Counted from the stretch's first letter, positions 1 through 9,311 are shown. The stretch is 27,122 bases of DNA from Pseudomonadota bacterium (GCA_023436825.1 JAEZHS010000273.1:1-27122), one strand, 5' to 3'. A program made the numbers and translations. Notes: generated from the letters alone by a model not told the origin.

Positions 1-574
1 GAGCCACCCAGTCCACGCCGAGGCGCAAGCCAAATTCCAGGTCGGCACGGTCCTTAGCGGTGAGCGGCGACAGATCGAGAATCGTTCCGGGCGAATTGAC
101 GCCCTTGTGATTCGAGATCTCTCCCCCGACAATCACTTTGGCCGCGATGTAATCGTCGCCCACACTGGTCGCGCGAACGCGCACCCGGCCATCGTCGATC
201 AACAGATCATGGCCGGGCGCAATGGCGGCGAAGATTTCCGGATGCGGCAACGGTATGGCCGAGCTATCGCCTTCCGATCCGGAGCACACGAAGCGGATGG
301 ACTCGCCGGCCCGAACGGTGATCTTCTTCCCGCGCAAGGCGCCGACGCGGATTTTCGGACCCTGCAGATCCATCAAGATGCCGATCGACTGCTGCATGCT
401 CCGTTCGAGTGCGCGGATCGCGGCATGGACGTTTGCATGACCATCATGAGTTCCGTGGCTGAAGTTGAGGCGGAACGTGTCCACGCCTGCGAGAAACAGT
501 GCCTTGAGCATCTCAGGCGAAGCGCTGGCGGGGCCAACGGTTGCGACGATCTTTGCCCGTCGACGACGACGCAT
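1..574 (-). CDS. pyk: Pyruvate kinase, N-terminal part (runs off the left edge)
   Basis: Transfers phosphate from phosphoenolpyruvate to ADP, the last step of glycolysis, in the cytosol. The 191 visible codons show the family's opening motifs in order: KIVATVGPAS near residue 8, LNFSHG near 38, the substrate/metal segment DLQGPKIRVG near 68, then DDGRVR (start of the B domain) and LSPLTAKD. The start is fixed by ATG at 574 preceded by GAGGAG seven bases upstream. The catalytic lysine region and the C-terminal domain lie outside the window. It follows gap on the same strand after a 156-bp spacer that holds no gene, so the two could be co-transcribed. The family call is secure from the motifs; whether the gene is intact cannot be judged. 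Confidence 0.93.
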   Translation of the reverse strand, partial: MRRRRRAKIVATVGPASASPEMLKALFLAGVDTFRLNFSHGTHDGHANVHAAIRALERSMQQSIGILMDLQGPKIRVGALRGKKITVRAGESIRFVCSGSEGDSSAIPLPHPEIFAAIAPGHDLLIDDGRVRVRATSVGDDYIAAKVIVGGEISNHKGVNSPGTILDLSPLTAKDRADLEFGLRLGVDWVA

Positions 575-730
575 GTCGATCTCCTCGGCATCCGAAAAAC
601 GGCTGTTTCGTGATTCCAGCGGCCTCCCTCGTGCTCGTCGTCGAGTCGGAACGACTTCCGGCCCCGCCGCCACTACCCGCGGACCGTCACCTCGAGAGTG
701 GGTGGCAGTCCCTCGCTTCCCAGTCGCCCC

Positions 731-1738
731 TCAGATCAGCTTCCCCATTGCGACGGCGGTGTCCGCCATGCGGCATGAGAAGCCCCACTCGTTGTCGTAC
801 CACGACATCACACGCACCAGCGTACCATCCATGACCTTCGTCTGATCCATGTGGAATACGGAGCTGTGCGAATCGTGGTTGAAGTCGAGCGAAACGTTGG
901 GCTCGTTGGTATAGCCAAGGACTCCCTTGAGCTGCTGCTCGGCGGCGCGCTTGATCGCGGCGTTCACCTCGTCCTTCGATGTCGATCTCCCGGCAAGAAA
1001 CTTGAAGTCGACGACCGAAACATTCGGCACCGGCACGCGGATGGCAACGCCATCGAGCTTGCCGTTCAGCTCCGGCAGCACCAATCCAACCGCCTTGGCC
1101 GCACCCGTCGAGGTTGGAATCATCGACATCGCTGCGGCACGGGCGCGGTACAAGTCCTTGTGCAACGTGTCCAGCGTGGGCTGATCGCCTGTATAGGCGT
1201 GGATCGTCGTCATGAAGCCCTTTTCGATCCCGATCGCATCGTTGAGCACCTTGGCAACCGGCGCCAGACAGTTGGTCGTACACGAGGCATTGGAGACGAC
1301 CTTGTGCTCCTTCGACAGCCTGTCGTGATTGACGCCGTAAACCACCGTAACGTCGGCGCCGGCGGCCGGCGCCGAGACAAGGACAGCTTTCGCGCCCGCC
1401 GTGAGGTGAGCGGCAGCCTTGTCCTTGGAGTTGAAGATGCCCGTGCATTCGAGCGCGATGTCGACGCCCATCTTCTTCCACGGCAGGGCCGATGGATCCT
1501 TGATCGCGGTCACCTTGACCTTGCCGTTGCCGACGCTGATGGCGTCACCTTCGACCTTCACCTCGCCGGGGAAACGGCCGTGCACGGAATCGTAACGCAG
1601 AAGGTGCGCGTTGGTCTCGACAGGCCCGAGGTCATTGACCGCAACGACCTCGATATCCTTGCGGCCGTCTTCCACGATGGACCGGAGAATATTGCGGCCG
1701 ATGCGGCCGAATCCGTTGATGGCGACGCGAACGGTCAT
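731..1738 (-). CDS. gap: Glyceraldehyde-3-phosphate dehydrogenase, type I
   Basis: Oxidises and phosphorylates glyceraldehyde-3-phosphate to 1,3-bisphosphoglycerate with NAD in glycolysis. The 335-residue length is normal for the family. The N-terminus has the Rossmann motif INGFGRIGR (residues 7-15). The catalytic cysteine is C153 in [12 protein letters not shown], the helper histidine is in [10 protein letters not shown], and the C-terminal WYDNEWGF motif is intact. D36 (VAVNDL) after the second strand suggests NAD preference. The ATG at 1738 has GGGAG nine bases upstream. It lies divergent from the lactate permease and upstream of pyk. Alphaproteobacteria often carry several gap paralogues; this one sits in a lactate-oriented cluster rather than beside pgk, so it may be an extra copy (inference). 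Confidence 0.96.
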   Translation of the reverse strand: MTVRVAINGFGRIGRNILRSIVEDGRKDIEVVAVNDLGPVETNAHLLRYDSVHGRFPGEVKVEGDAISVGNGKVKVTAIKDPSALPWKKMGVDIALECTGIFNSKDKAAAHLTAGAKAVLVSAPAAGADVTVVYGVNHDRLSKEHKVVSNASCTTNCLAPVAKVLNDAIGIEKGFMTTIHAYTGDQPTLDTLHKDLYRARAAAMSMIPTSTGAAKAVGLVLPELNGKLDGVAIRVPVPNVSVVDFKFLAGRSTSKDEVNAAIKRAAEQQLKGVLGYTNEPNVSLDFNHDSHSSVFHMDQTKVMDGTLVRVMSWYDNEWGFSCRMADTAVAMGKLI

Positions 1739-2049
1739 TTTCGAGCTCCCTTTTTCGTGGCGACTAGGACAACCGTTTCAACGGGATGTACACTGATCCG
1801 GCGTGTCCGCCGGACGCCGTATCGTCTCTGAGCACTTCAATTCAGTGGGTTGCCGGTACGAGAGATCGTCTCGCTCTACTGACTGGCGACGCTGCTTCCT
1901 GAAATCAGGTGTTTCACTTCAGCGAGCGGAGGTCAGGATGCCTTTACAGCCGGCGCCCCGCCAGCCTGCGGCGTCTCTGTCGGCCCAGTCACAGCAGCAT
2001 GGCTGCAATGCAAAACCATGCCAAGGCGAGCCTCGAGGATGAAACTTGA
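1739..2049. promoter_or_regulatory. Divergent intergenic region between gap and lactate permease
   Basis: This 311-bp stretch has no convincing gene and should carry promoters for both neighbours. It holds three small inverted repeats: 1797-1814 (7-bp arms TCCGGCG/CGCCGGA, 4-nt loop), 1859-1873 (CGAGA/TCTCG around GATCG) and 1900-1916 (TGAAA/TTTCA, 7-nt spacer). Any could be a regulator site or a hairpin; none matches an operator I recognise. GAGGA near 2035 probably serves as the ribosome site for the ATG at 2050. An out-of-frame ATG at 2039 was not chosen because it gives no matching product. Confidence 0.4.
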
Positions 2050-3552
2050 ATGGCAGCCCTAGTCGCGACCGCGCCCCTCGCCCTGATCATTTTCCTCATG
2101 GCCGTCTTGCGGTGGTCGGCGGCCAGTGCGGGGTTGGTCGGGCTCGTGGCGACGGTGGCTGGCGCAATCGGGTTCTTTGGCTTCGGAACCAGTGTCCACG
2201 TTGAGCAGGGGATTGGTGGAGCGCTCTTCGGGACCGGCGCCGAGGCAGCTTTCTCCGCCGTTGACATCCTCTGGATCATCCTTCCGGCCCTGTCGCTCTA
2301 TGAGCTCCAGCGGCGCTCGGGCGCCATCGATGCCATCCGGGCGGGCCTGATGGGCCTGTCGTCCGACAAGGCCCTGCTGGCCATCGTCATCGCTTGGTTC
2401 TTTGCGCCGTTCATGGAAGGAGCGGCGGGGTTCGGTACACCTATCGCGCTGGCCGCGCCGGTCCTGGTCAGCCTCGGCTTCACGCCGGTCGTGGCGGTCG
2501 CTTTGCCGCTCATCGGTCATGTCGCAGGCACCTCGTTCGGCGCGCTCGGCACGCCGATCTTCGCGCAGGCCGACGTATCCGGCATCAGCGCCGACAAGAT
2601 CGCGCTGCCGACGGCATCGCTGCACGCGATCCTCGCCCCGGTGCTGGTGCTTGCGATTGTGTTCTTCGCGCGCACCGGCCGTTTCCAGGCAAAATATGCG
2701 GCCTGGGCCGTCGCCGCCGCCGTCTGCTTTCTGCTGCCGTACCTGGGCCTGGCCGCGTTCGTGGGGCCAGAGCTGCCGACGATCGGAGGAGCGCTTGCCG
2801 GTGGGATGGCGTTTGCGTTTGTCCTCCGGTGGACGCAGGCGCAGCAAGCTGAAGCATTTGATGCGAGATCGCTGGCTTGGGCTGCCATGCCGTACGCCGT
2901 GCTGGTCGGGTTGATCCTGGTGACGCGTCTCGTTCCGCAGGTCAGGGACGTGCTCCGGCAGGTCGTTCTCGAATGGACGCTGCCCGGACCATTCGGCGGC
3001 CGTATCGAGCCCCTCTATCATCCGGGAACCATGCTGTTCGCGGGATTTCTTTTCGGTGGGCTCTTGCAGCGACGCCCTTTGCCAGAGCTTGCCGGCGCCG
3101 TCGCTGCCGCCGTTCGTCGGCTGGTCCCCGTTGCCATTGCCTTGTTCACCATGCTGGCCATCGCCCGGCTGATGCTGCATGCAGGCATGACCGAGGCGTT
3201 GGCGGCAACCGCAACACGGACCGGCGGGGCATGGCCGCTGCTTGCTCCTGCAGTTGGCGCACTCGGGGCCTTCATCACCGGCTCCACAACCGCCTCCAAT
3301 ATCCTGCTGACGGATCTTCAGGTCGCGGCTGCCGGCGAGCTTGGCCTGCCGCTGCTCGTCATGGTCGCCGCTCAAGGATTCGGCGCGGCGGTCGGCAACA
3401 GCGTGGCTCTGCACAACATCATCACAGGCGCGGCAACGGTCGGCCTGCAAGGACGTGAAGGCGACATTTTGAGGAAGACGGGACCGGTTTGTCTCGTCTA
3501 CCTTGCGGCCGGAGGGCTTCTGGTGCTGACGGTCGCGCTATGGTCTTCGTGA
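2050..3552 (+). CDS. lctP: L-lactate permease family transporter (LctP/LldP)
   Basis: Inner-membrane protein of 500 residues, close to the family's usual 500-550, almost wholly composed of hydrophobic segments (about 12-13 predictable helices). Family hallmarks are the early loop ending in LWIILPALSLYELQRRSG, the conserved segment FMEGAAGFGTPIALAAP (near residues 121-137) followed by GHVAGTSFGALGTPI, and a late repeat FITGSTTASNILLTDLQ with QGFGAAVGNSVALHN. These belong to proton-coupled lactate/glycolate permeases. It is followed 132 bp downstream on the same strand by a D-lactate-type dehydrogenase, so it probably moves lactate into or out of the cell for that enzyme. Direction of transport and L/D preference cannot be read from the sequence. 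Confidence 0.92.
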   Translation: MAALVATAPLALIIFLMAVLRWSAASAGLVGLVATVAGAIGFFGFGTSVHVEQGIGGALFGTGAEAAFSAVDILWIILPALSLYELQRRSGAIDAIRAGLMGLSSDKALLAIVIAWFFAPFMEGAAGFGTPIALAAPVLVSLGFTPVVAVALPLIGHVAGTSFGALGTPIFAQADVSGISADKIALPTASLHAILAPVLVLAIVFFARTGRFQAKYAAWAVAAAVCFLLPYLGLAAFVGPELPTIGGALAGGMAFAFVLRWTQAQQAEAFDARSLAWAAMPYAVLVGLILVTRLVPQVRDVLRQVVLEWTLPGPFGGRIEPLYHPGTMLFAGFLFGGLLQRRPLPELAGAVAAAVRRLVPVAIALFTMLAIARLMLHAGMTEALAATATRTGGAWPLLAPAVGALGAFITGSTTASNILLTDLQVAAAGELGLPLLVMVAAQGFGAAVGNSVALHNIITGAATVGLQGREGDILRKTGPVCLVYLAAGGLLVLTVALWSS

Positions 3553-3684
3553 GGAAGCAGCAAGACGGCCGCGATCTGCATGATGAGGAGCCTGCATTCA
3601 CCAGTTGCCCATGGGCGCAATTGGGGACGCGACCGCGTACGATAGCCAGAACTGTGAACCCGTGCTCAACCTCGGGAGGCCGTC

Positions 3685-4707
3685 ATGAACATTGCCATGT
3701 TCGAGACCGAGGAATGGGAGCGTCAGGCCTGCCTGCGCCTCGAACCGCGCTATCGCGTGCGATACGTTGCCGAGCCGCTGGATGAGCGGAATGCGGCCGA
3801 CTTTTCCGATGCCGAGGTCGTGAGCCCGTTCGTCAATTCGCGTCTCGATGCGGCGGCGCTTTCGCATTTTCCGAAACTGAAACTGATAGCGACGCGATCC
3901 ACCGGATACGATCACATCGATCTCCGCCATTGCGCGACGCACGACATCGCTGTCTCGAATGTGCCCGACTACGGCGACTCGACCGTGGCCGAGCACGTAT
4001 TTACGCTGCTGCTGGCCGTTGCTCGCAACCTGCTCGAGGCGGTGGAGCGGACCCGGCGCGGGCCGTTCACGCAGGCGGGACTGCGCGGCATGGAGTTGCG
4101 CGACCGGGTGATCGGAGTGATCGGTACCGGGCGCATCGGGCTCCGCGTGATCGAAATCGCGCGTGGCTTCGGCATGAAGGTGATCGCCTACGATCTTCAC
4201 GCTGACGAAGCGGCGGCATCCCGCCTCGGATTCAGCTACACGAAACTCGACCAGCTCCTGTCCGATTCGGATGTCTTGACGCTGCACGTGCCGGCAACGT
4301 CTGGCACTCATCGCATGATCTCGGATCGCGAGTTCTCCCGGATGAAGCAGGGTGCGATTCTGATCAACACGGCGCGCGGCGACATCGTCGACGCCGAGGC
4401 GATGGTGCGGGCCCTGGCCAGCGGAAAGCTTCGCGGCGCCGGGCTCGACGTCCTGCCGCATGAGCCCTTGATCCGAGAAGAGGCGGCGATTTTCCACGAG
4501 GGCGCGGTCAAGGACGCCGACGACTTCAAGGCGCTTGCCGCAAACCATGTGTTGCTGCGCATTCCCAATGTGATCGTCACGCCGCACAATGCCTACAACA
4601 CCGATGCGGCACTGCAGCGAATCATCGAGACGACGCTTGCCAACATCGAGTCGTTTGCACGGGGGACGCCCCAGAACGTCGTATCTCCTCCCCCGAGTTC
4701 GCGTTAG
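3685..4707 (+). CDS. D-2-hydroxyacid dehydrogenase, probably D-lactate dehydrogenase
   Basis: Cytosolic NAD-dependent enzyme, 340 residues, that would interconvert pyruvate and D-lactate. The substrate-binding stretch ATRSTGYDHID lies at 69-79. The Rossmann loop is GTGRIG (147-152), with D170 after the second strand favouring NAD. The catalytic triad is complete: R231 in NTARGDIVD, E260 in PHEP and H301 in TPHNAYNT. The TPHNAYN ending and the YDHID motif point to the lactate subgroup rather than glycerate or phosphoglycerate dehydrogenases. GGGAGG stands just upstream of the ATG. Context supports lactate: the preceding gene is a lactate permease and glycolytic genes surround it. The exact 2-keto acid substrate is an inference. 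Confidence 0.88.
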   Translation: MNIAMFETEEWERQACLRLEPRYRVRYVAEPLDERNAADFSDAEVVSPFVNSRLDAAALSHFPKLKLIATRSTGYDHIDLRHCATHDIAVSNVPDYGDSTVAEHVFTLLLAVARNLLEAVERTRRGPFTQAGLRGMELRDRVIGVIGTGRIGLRVIEIARGFGMKVIAYDLHADEAAASRLGFSYTKLDQLLSDSDVLTLHVPATSGTHRMISDREFSRMKQGAILINTARGDIVDAEAMVRALASGKLRGAGLDVLPHEPLIREEAAIFHEGAVKDADDFKALAANHVLLRIPNVIVTPHNAYNTDAALQRIIETTLANIESFARGTPQNVVSPPPSSR

Positions 4708-4708
4708 A

Positions 4709-4748
4709 GCACGATGTGTCCAGGTGGAATCACCTGGACGCATCGTGC
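4709..4748. repeat. Long palindrome 1 of an intergenic palindromic element
   Basis: An 18-bp stem closes on a GAAT loop at 4727-4730, with a single T/G wobble (4717 against 4740). It begins one base after the stop codon of the dehydrogenase gene. A smaller hairpin (CCTGT/ACAGG around GAA, 4749-4761) follows at once. It has no run of T, so it is not a textbook terminator, but it could act as one or protect the transcript end. Its AGGTGGAA-type core is shared with the next palindrome. Confidence 0.8.
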
Positions 4749-4777
4749 CCTGTGAAACAGGCACCGCCAGCGCGCGC

Positions 4778-4825
4778 GAATGGGATCAGGTGGAACCGCG
4801 TGCGCGGTTCCACCTGATCCCATTC
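4778..4825. repeat. Long perfect palindrome 2 (23-bp arms, 2-nt centre)
   Basis: The arms 4778-4800 and 4803-4825 are perfectly complementary with only TG between them. The core AGGTGGAAC/GTTCCACCT resembles the core of palindrome 1, so both look like members of one dispersed palindromic repeat family of the kind common in alphaproteobacterial intergenic spaces. It sits in the convergent gap between the dehydrogenase and the GH65 fusion gene, where it may stop transcription from both sides (inference). Confidence 0.85.
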
Positions 4826-4879
4826 CGCTCTAGTTGGCTCTGCCCGCGACACGCTCTGCACGGCCCGTGCGCCTTTAAA

Positions 4880-7800
4880 TCATGAGCGAAGGGCGAGCGG
4901 CACGGTCGTGCGGTCGCCGGGACGCAGGACGACATGCCGGTCGTCGACGGCGATGGAGATCGCTTCCGCACCACATGCATTGCTTTCCAACGTCAGCGCA
5001 TCCTGGGTTATTTCCACGCTGAGCGAGTGCTGGCGATAGCGGAGCCGAAATGCAAGCCGCCGTAATTCGTCGGGCAGCACCGGATGAAAGTGCAATTCTC
5101 CGCCACGCAGTTCCAGCCCGGTAAAGCAGCGTTGCAGCAGGTCGATCGTGCCAGACATGGCTGCGAGGTGGATCCCCTCGCGCGTGGTCCCTCCTTGAAC
5201 ATCGCCAATGTCGCTTTGCAGGGCCTCCGTGAAGAGCGACCACGAGCGTCGGCGGCAGGAGCGCGCCAGCACCCATGCATGCGCGATTGCACTCAAGGTG
5301 GAGCCGTGCGAGCTGCGCCGAAGATAGTAGTCGATGGTTCTCGGGATCGTACCGGGATCGAAAGTGTAGCCGAGCCGCTTGAAGATTTCCGCGATTTCCT
5401 CCGCGGAGAACAGATAGAACAGCATCAACACGTCGGCCTGCTTGGAGAGCTTGTAGCGATTGGGCGTGTCGTTCTCCGCCTCGAGGATGAGATCGAGGCG
5501 CATGATGTTTGGGTACTTGCGCCGATAGGCGTCCCAGTCGAACTCCTGCAGCTCGGCATAGCCTTCAAACTGGCTCAGGATGCCGTCGTCATGGAACGGC
5601 AGGTGGAGCTTGCGGCTGACATGTTCCCAACGTGCGAGTTCCTCCTGCTCGATCCGCAGGCTCCGGCACAGTTCGTGACAGCGTTCCTTCGGCAGCAGCT
5701 CGAAGAGATCGAGCGCGCGTGCGACGCACCAGGCCGCCATGCCATTGGTATATGCGTTGTTGTCCAGGCCCGGCGTGTCTCGATCCGGATAGCCGTCGTG
5801 GAACTCGTCCGGCCCCATGACGCCGCGAATGTCGTAGCGGCCGCGTGCCTCGTTCCACTGCGCGACGCTGGCCCAGAAGCGGGCGATCTCGAACATCAAC
5901 TCGGCGCCGAACACGTAGAGGAATTCGGCATCGCCGGTGGCCTGATAGTATTGCCAGACATTGTAGGCGACCGCCGCGCCGACATGGCGCTGAAGATGCG
6001 TGTCGTCCTTGATCCAATTGCCGGAACGCGGGTTGAAATACATGACATCGGTTTCTTCGCGCCCGTCGCTGCCGCTCTGCCATGGGTACATGGCGCCGCG
6101 GAAACCGGCCTGCCGCGCCGCCCAGCGCGCCTCATCGAGGCGCCGGTAACGGTAGAGCAGCAGGGCGCGAGCCAGGATCGGCAGGCGCAAGTTCAGGAAC
6201 GGGAAAATGAACAGCTCGTCCCAGAAGATGTGACCGCGATACCCCTCGCCATGCCAGCCGCGGGCGGGGATGCCGGTGTCCAGTTCCATGCTGTGGTGGG
6301 ACGCCGTCTGGAGCAGATGAAAGAGGTGCAGGCGCACGGCCAGATGCGCGTCATCCGCTTCGTCGCCCACGGCATCGAGCACATGAAGGTCAGTGCGCTC
6401 CCACAACTGCCGCCATGCGTCTTCGTGGCTTTGCAGAAGCGCATCAAAGCCATCGGCCCGTGCAATGGCGGTGCGCGCGGCGGTTTCCTGGTCGGCGATG
6501 GCGCGATCCCTGGAGGTGTAGAGCGCGACGATCTTCTCGATCTCGACGCTCATGCCCGGCACGACATCGAGGACGATGTCGTAGCCGACACGCGCCGCCT
6601 CCTCGATCGGGTGTTTGTCGATGGGTGCATGGGGTCCGCGCAGCCTTACATCCAGCCGTGCGGCCTGTGTGATCCGCAGTTGCGACTGCGTCGTCTCGAC
6701 CTCGAGCAGCATGCAGCAAGGGGCGATGGCGACCGCTTTGCAGACCCGCAGGTTCTTGCTTTCAAATGCTTTGTAGCGCGGCACGCCGGTATTGGCGACG
6801 TCGCCGTCGAGCAGGGCGCGCACCGTGAGCCGGCCCGACCAGTTCGCCGGGGCGACAATGACATGCTGGCCGGCAAGGTGCTTGTCGTCCATGTGCACGA
6901 AGCGGCGCTCGGCGAGGCTGGTTACGCGCCCCTCCGGGTCGCGGACCCGCAAAGTCCGCAAGTAGAGGCCGCAGCGCATGTCGAGCGCTTGCCGATACTC
7001 GAGGATTTCGATACGGCGCAGGTCGAACCATTCTCCGTCATCGACTCGGAAGGTCAGCGGCAGCCAGTTGGGGAGATTGACCAGGTCCTCGTGCTCGATC
7101 GCGCGGCCATCGATCAGCGTCGTGAGCCGATTGTAGACGCCGGCAACATACGTGCCCGGATAGTAGGGATCATCGGCACGGACCTCGGACGCGGCTCCGC
7201 GTGTCACGAAGTACCCGTTGCCAACGGCAAACAGCGTCTCGCGACGGCCCTCCAGGGCAGGGTCGAAACCGTCATGGGCAAACACCCAGGCGTCCGGCCC
7301 CGTGGAGGTCACGGGATGGCGGGTCTCAGTCCCTGGTTGCGAGATGAACGGGTCGAGCCGATGCACATCGGGCTTGGCCGTGGCCGCGAACCGTTGCGCG
7401 CTCAACCCGTCCTCCAGTTCCAAATCGATCTGGCTGAGGTCGGGGACGACGATATCGGCGCCGGCGGCCTCCAGATCCGCCGCATGCCCGCTCCGGTCTA
7501 TGCCGATGACGAGTCCGAAACGGCCCGCCCGCGCCGCCGCCACGCCCGCAATCGCGTCCTCGATGACGACACTTCCTGCTGGCGACGCCCCGAGTCGTTG
7601 CGCAGCCTCGAGGAAGGTATCGGGCGCCGGCTTGCCTTGCAGACCCAAAGTCAGGGCATCACGTCCGTCGACCCGGACGTCGAAGAGTTGATCAAGCCGG
7701 GCGGTTTGCAGAATCTCCTGGCAATTGCGGCTCGCCGAAACGACCGCCGTCTTGAGGCCGAGCGCCCGCAGCCGCCGGATCAGGGCTACCGTGGAGGGAT

Positions 7801-8164
7801 AGACATCCACGCCACCGCTGCGGATCAGCGCCAGGAACAGGCCGTCCTTGCGCTCGGCCAGGCCGTTGACAGTTTCGGCCTCGGGACCGTCGGACTCGCT
7901 GCCTTCCGCCACGTCCACCCCGCGGGCAGCCAGAAACGCGCGAATGGCATCTTCGCGCGGACGTCCGTCGATGTACTTGCGATAGTCTTCCAGCGTGAAT
8001 GGCGAAAGCGCCACGCCCTCGCGGCGGCTTCGCGCTTCGAAAAAAGCATCGAAGGTTTGCTTCCACGCTCTGAAATGAATTTGCGCAGTATCTGTCACCA
8101 CGCCATCGAGATCGAAAGCTACGGCATCAAATTGCGATGGAACAAGAACGGCTTTGCGGGACAT
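4880..8164 (-). CDS. Fused beta-phosphoglucomutase (HAD) and GH65 disaccharide phosphorylase
   Basis: Single 1094-residue protein with two enzymes. Residues about 10-250 are an HAD beta-phosphoglucomutase: nucleophile D18 and acid/base D20 in FDLDGVVTDT, VVSASRN at 141-147, GKPAPDT from 177, VIEDAIAG from 200. Residues about 290-1090 are glycoside hydrolase family 65: an N-terminal beta-sandwich, then GHIFWDELFIFPF, the general-acid motif GVMGPDEFHDG, KLSKQADVLM, and the phosphate-binding stretch SSHGSTLS. The phosphorylase half would split an alpha-linked disaccharide (trehalose, kojibiose or similar) with phosphate to glucose and beta-glucose-1-phosphate. The mutase half would turn the latter into glucose-6-phosphate. 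Neighbouring glucokinase would capture the free glucose. The ATG at 8164 follows GGGGAGAACCGAGAG. Substrate linkage cannot be read from the sequence. Confidence 0.9.
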   Translation of the reverse strand: MSRKAVLVPSQFDAVAFDLDGVVTDTAQIHFRAWKQTFDAFFEARSRREGVALSPFTLEDYRKYIDGRPREDAIRAFLAARGVDVAEGSESDGPEAETVNGLAERKDGLFLALIRSGGVDVYPSTVALIRRLRALGLKTAVVSASRNCQEILQTARLDQLFDVRVDGRDALTLGLQGKPAPDTFLEAAQRLGASPAGSVVIEDAIAGVAAARAGRFGLVIGIDRSGHAADLEAAGADIVVPDLSQIDLELEDGLSAQRFAATAKPDVHRLDPFISQPGTETRHPVTSTGPDAWVFAHDGFDPALEGRRETLFAVGNGYFVTRGAASEVRADDPYYPGTYVAGVYNRLTTLIDGRAIEHEDLVNLPNWLPLTFRVDDGEWFDLRRIEILEYRQALDMRCGLYLRTLRVRDPEGRVTSLAERRFVHMDDKHLAGQHVIVAPANWSGRLTVRALLDGDVANTGVPRYKAFESKNLRVCKAVAIAPCCMLLEVETTQSQLRITQAARLDVRLRGPHAPIDKHPIEEAARVGYDIVLDVVPGMSVEIEKIVALYTSRDRAIADQETAARTAIARADGFDALLQSHEDAWRQLWERTDLHVLDAVGDEADDAHLAVRLHLFHLLQTASHHSMELDTGIPARGWHGEGYRGHIFWDELFIFPFLNLRLPILARALLLYRYRRLDEARWAARQAGFRGAMYPWQSGSDGREETDVMYFNPRSGNWIKDDTHLQRHVGAAVAYNVWQYYQATGDAEFLYVFGAELMFEIARFWASVAQWNEARGRYDIRGVMGPDEFHDGYPDRDTPGLDNNAYTNGMAAWCVARALDLFELLPKERCHELCRSLRIEQEELARWEHVSRKLHLPFHDDGILSQFEGYAELQEFDWDAYRRKYPNIMRLDLILEAENDTPNRYKLSKQADVLMLFYLFSAEEIAEIFKRLGYTFDPGTIPRTIDYYLRRSSHGSTLSAIAHAWVLARSCRRRSWSLFTEALQSDIGDVQGGTTREGIHLAAMSGTIDLLQRCFTGLELRGGELHFHPVLPDELRRLAFRLRYRQHSLSVEITQDALTLESNACGAEAISIAVDDRHVVLRPGDRTTVPLALRS

Positions 8165-8363
8165 CTCTCGGTTCTCCCCGGAGTGATCGCACTCTCAAGC
8201 ACGCCATTGCACTCTATCGCGAAGGCATCATAGGACCCTCCTCCGACCGGGATCTCTGAATTCGACCCCTCGTCAGAGCGGGGAGAGCACAACGTGACCT
8301 TCGATCTACCTTCCTTGATTTCCACGATGTCGTTGATGTCGCCATTCGTCCCGGTCGTACGCT

Positions 8364-9311
8364 TCACCCAGGCCGGGATGGCCTCTCCACATACAGTGCG
8401 GCGCCCAAGAGACCGACGTGGGGACGCAAAATCTGGTCGATGGGTATGCCGTCCAAATATGACTGGAGCCGTCCCTTTGCGATGAAAGCCTCGGACAGCG
8501 CTTCCACATCCCACAGTAACCGCAGCCCGCGACAGAGTCCGCCACTGATGAAGACTCCGCCGCCGGTCAGAAGCGTAAGGGCCAAATTGCCGGCCGCAGA
8601 GCCGAGAACTGATGAAAAGATCCGGATCGCCTCGCGGCATGTTGGGCACGCGTTCGCTGCAGCGCGCGCCGAAACGTCTCTCGGGTCGCGCACGTCAATG
8701 CTCTGCCCGTTGATCTTGGCCAAACTTGTCGCAATCGCCAATAGACCTGACCCCGACAGCAATCGCTCGACTGATACATGTCCATACTCGCCCTGGAGGT
8801 GAGATAGGATCTCAACCTGAAGGGCGCCCGTCGGGGCAAATGTGGCATGACCTGCCTCGCTCGGGATGCCTGCAAGGGTGCCCTGATTGTTCAGAACGAA
8901 GGCAGCACCAAAGCCGGTTCCCGGGGCAATCACGAGGACAGGCTGTCCTGGATCCCGCGTTCCCGATTTCAGCGTGGCGATCTCGTCGGCTCGCAGGGCA
9001 GCAATGGATAGTGCCTGCGCCACGAGATCATTGATGACGACCAGCCTGCGTAAGCCCAGCCTCCGGCGGACATCGTCAATCGAGAATCGCCAGGCGCTGT
9101 TGGTGAACCTTACCTCATCGCCCTGTACGGGGCCAGCCACGGCAAGTACCGCCTCTTCCACCATCGGGATATCCGACAGATAGTCTTGAACTGCCTCGAC
9201 AAGACCTGGATAGCGGGCGATGGGCAGTTTGCGGACATTGTTTGGATATCCGCCAGACTCCGCGATCGCAAACCTTACGTTGGTGCCGCCAATGTCTCCG
9301 ACGAGTCGCAT
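8364..9311 (-). CDS. glk: Glucokinase (Glk family), copy 1
   Basis: ATP-dependent phosphorylation of glucose to glucose-6-phosphate in the cytosol. Of 315 residues, the ATP-binding loop GDIGGTNVRFA opens the protein at residue 5. LVVINDLVAQ carries the catalytic aspartate; APGTGFGAAFV and SEAGHATFAP are the glucose-binding stretches; LTGGGVFISGGL is the C-terminal phosphate-binding motif. I chose the ATG at 9311 because the fold begins right after it. A longer reading frame to 9419 would overlap the divergent pfkB gene and adds a non-homologous tail. It lies 199 bp upstream of the fused phosphorylase on the same strand and would handle the glucose that enzyme releases. A second, clearly distinct glucokinase is at 16693-17664. 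Confidence 0.93.
   Translation of the reverse strand: MRLVGDIGGTNVRFAIAESGGYPNNVRKLPIARYPGLVEAVQDYLSDIPMVEEAVLAVAGPVQGDEVRFTNSAWRFSIDDVRRRLGLRRLVVINDLVAQALSIAALRADEIATLKSGTRDPGQPVLVIAPGTGFGAAFVLNNQGTLAGIPSEAGHATFAPTGALQVEILSHLQGEYGHVSVERLLSGSGLLAIATSLAKINGQSIDVRDPRDVSARAAANACPTCREAIRIFSSVLGSAAGNLALTLLTGGGVFISGGLCRGLRLLWDVEALSEAFIAKGRLQSYLDGIPIDQILRPHVGLLGAALYVERPSRPG

Noticed and set aside
2059..3450. Minus-strand frame (463 codons) opposite the lactate permease
   Set aside because: Highly polar composition complementary to transmembrane codons; a shadow frame.
5084..8233. Very long plus-strand open frame (1049 codons) opposite the GH65 fusion
   Set aside because: It is antisense to a well-conserved enzyme, shows no family motif, and is explained by high GC at third codon positions.
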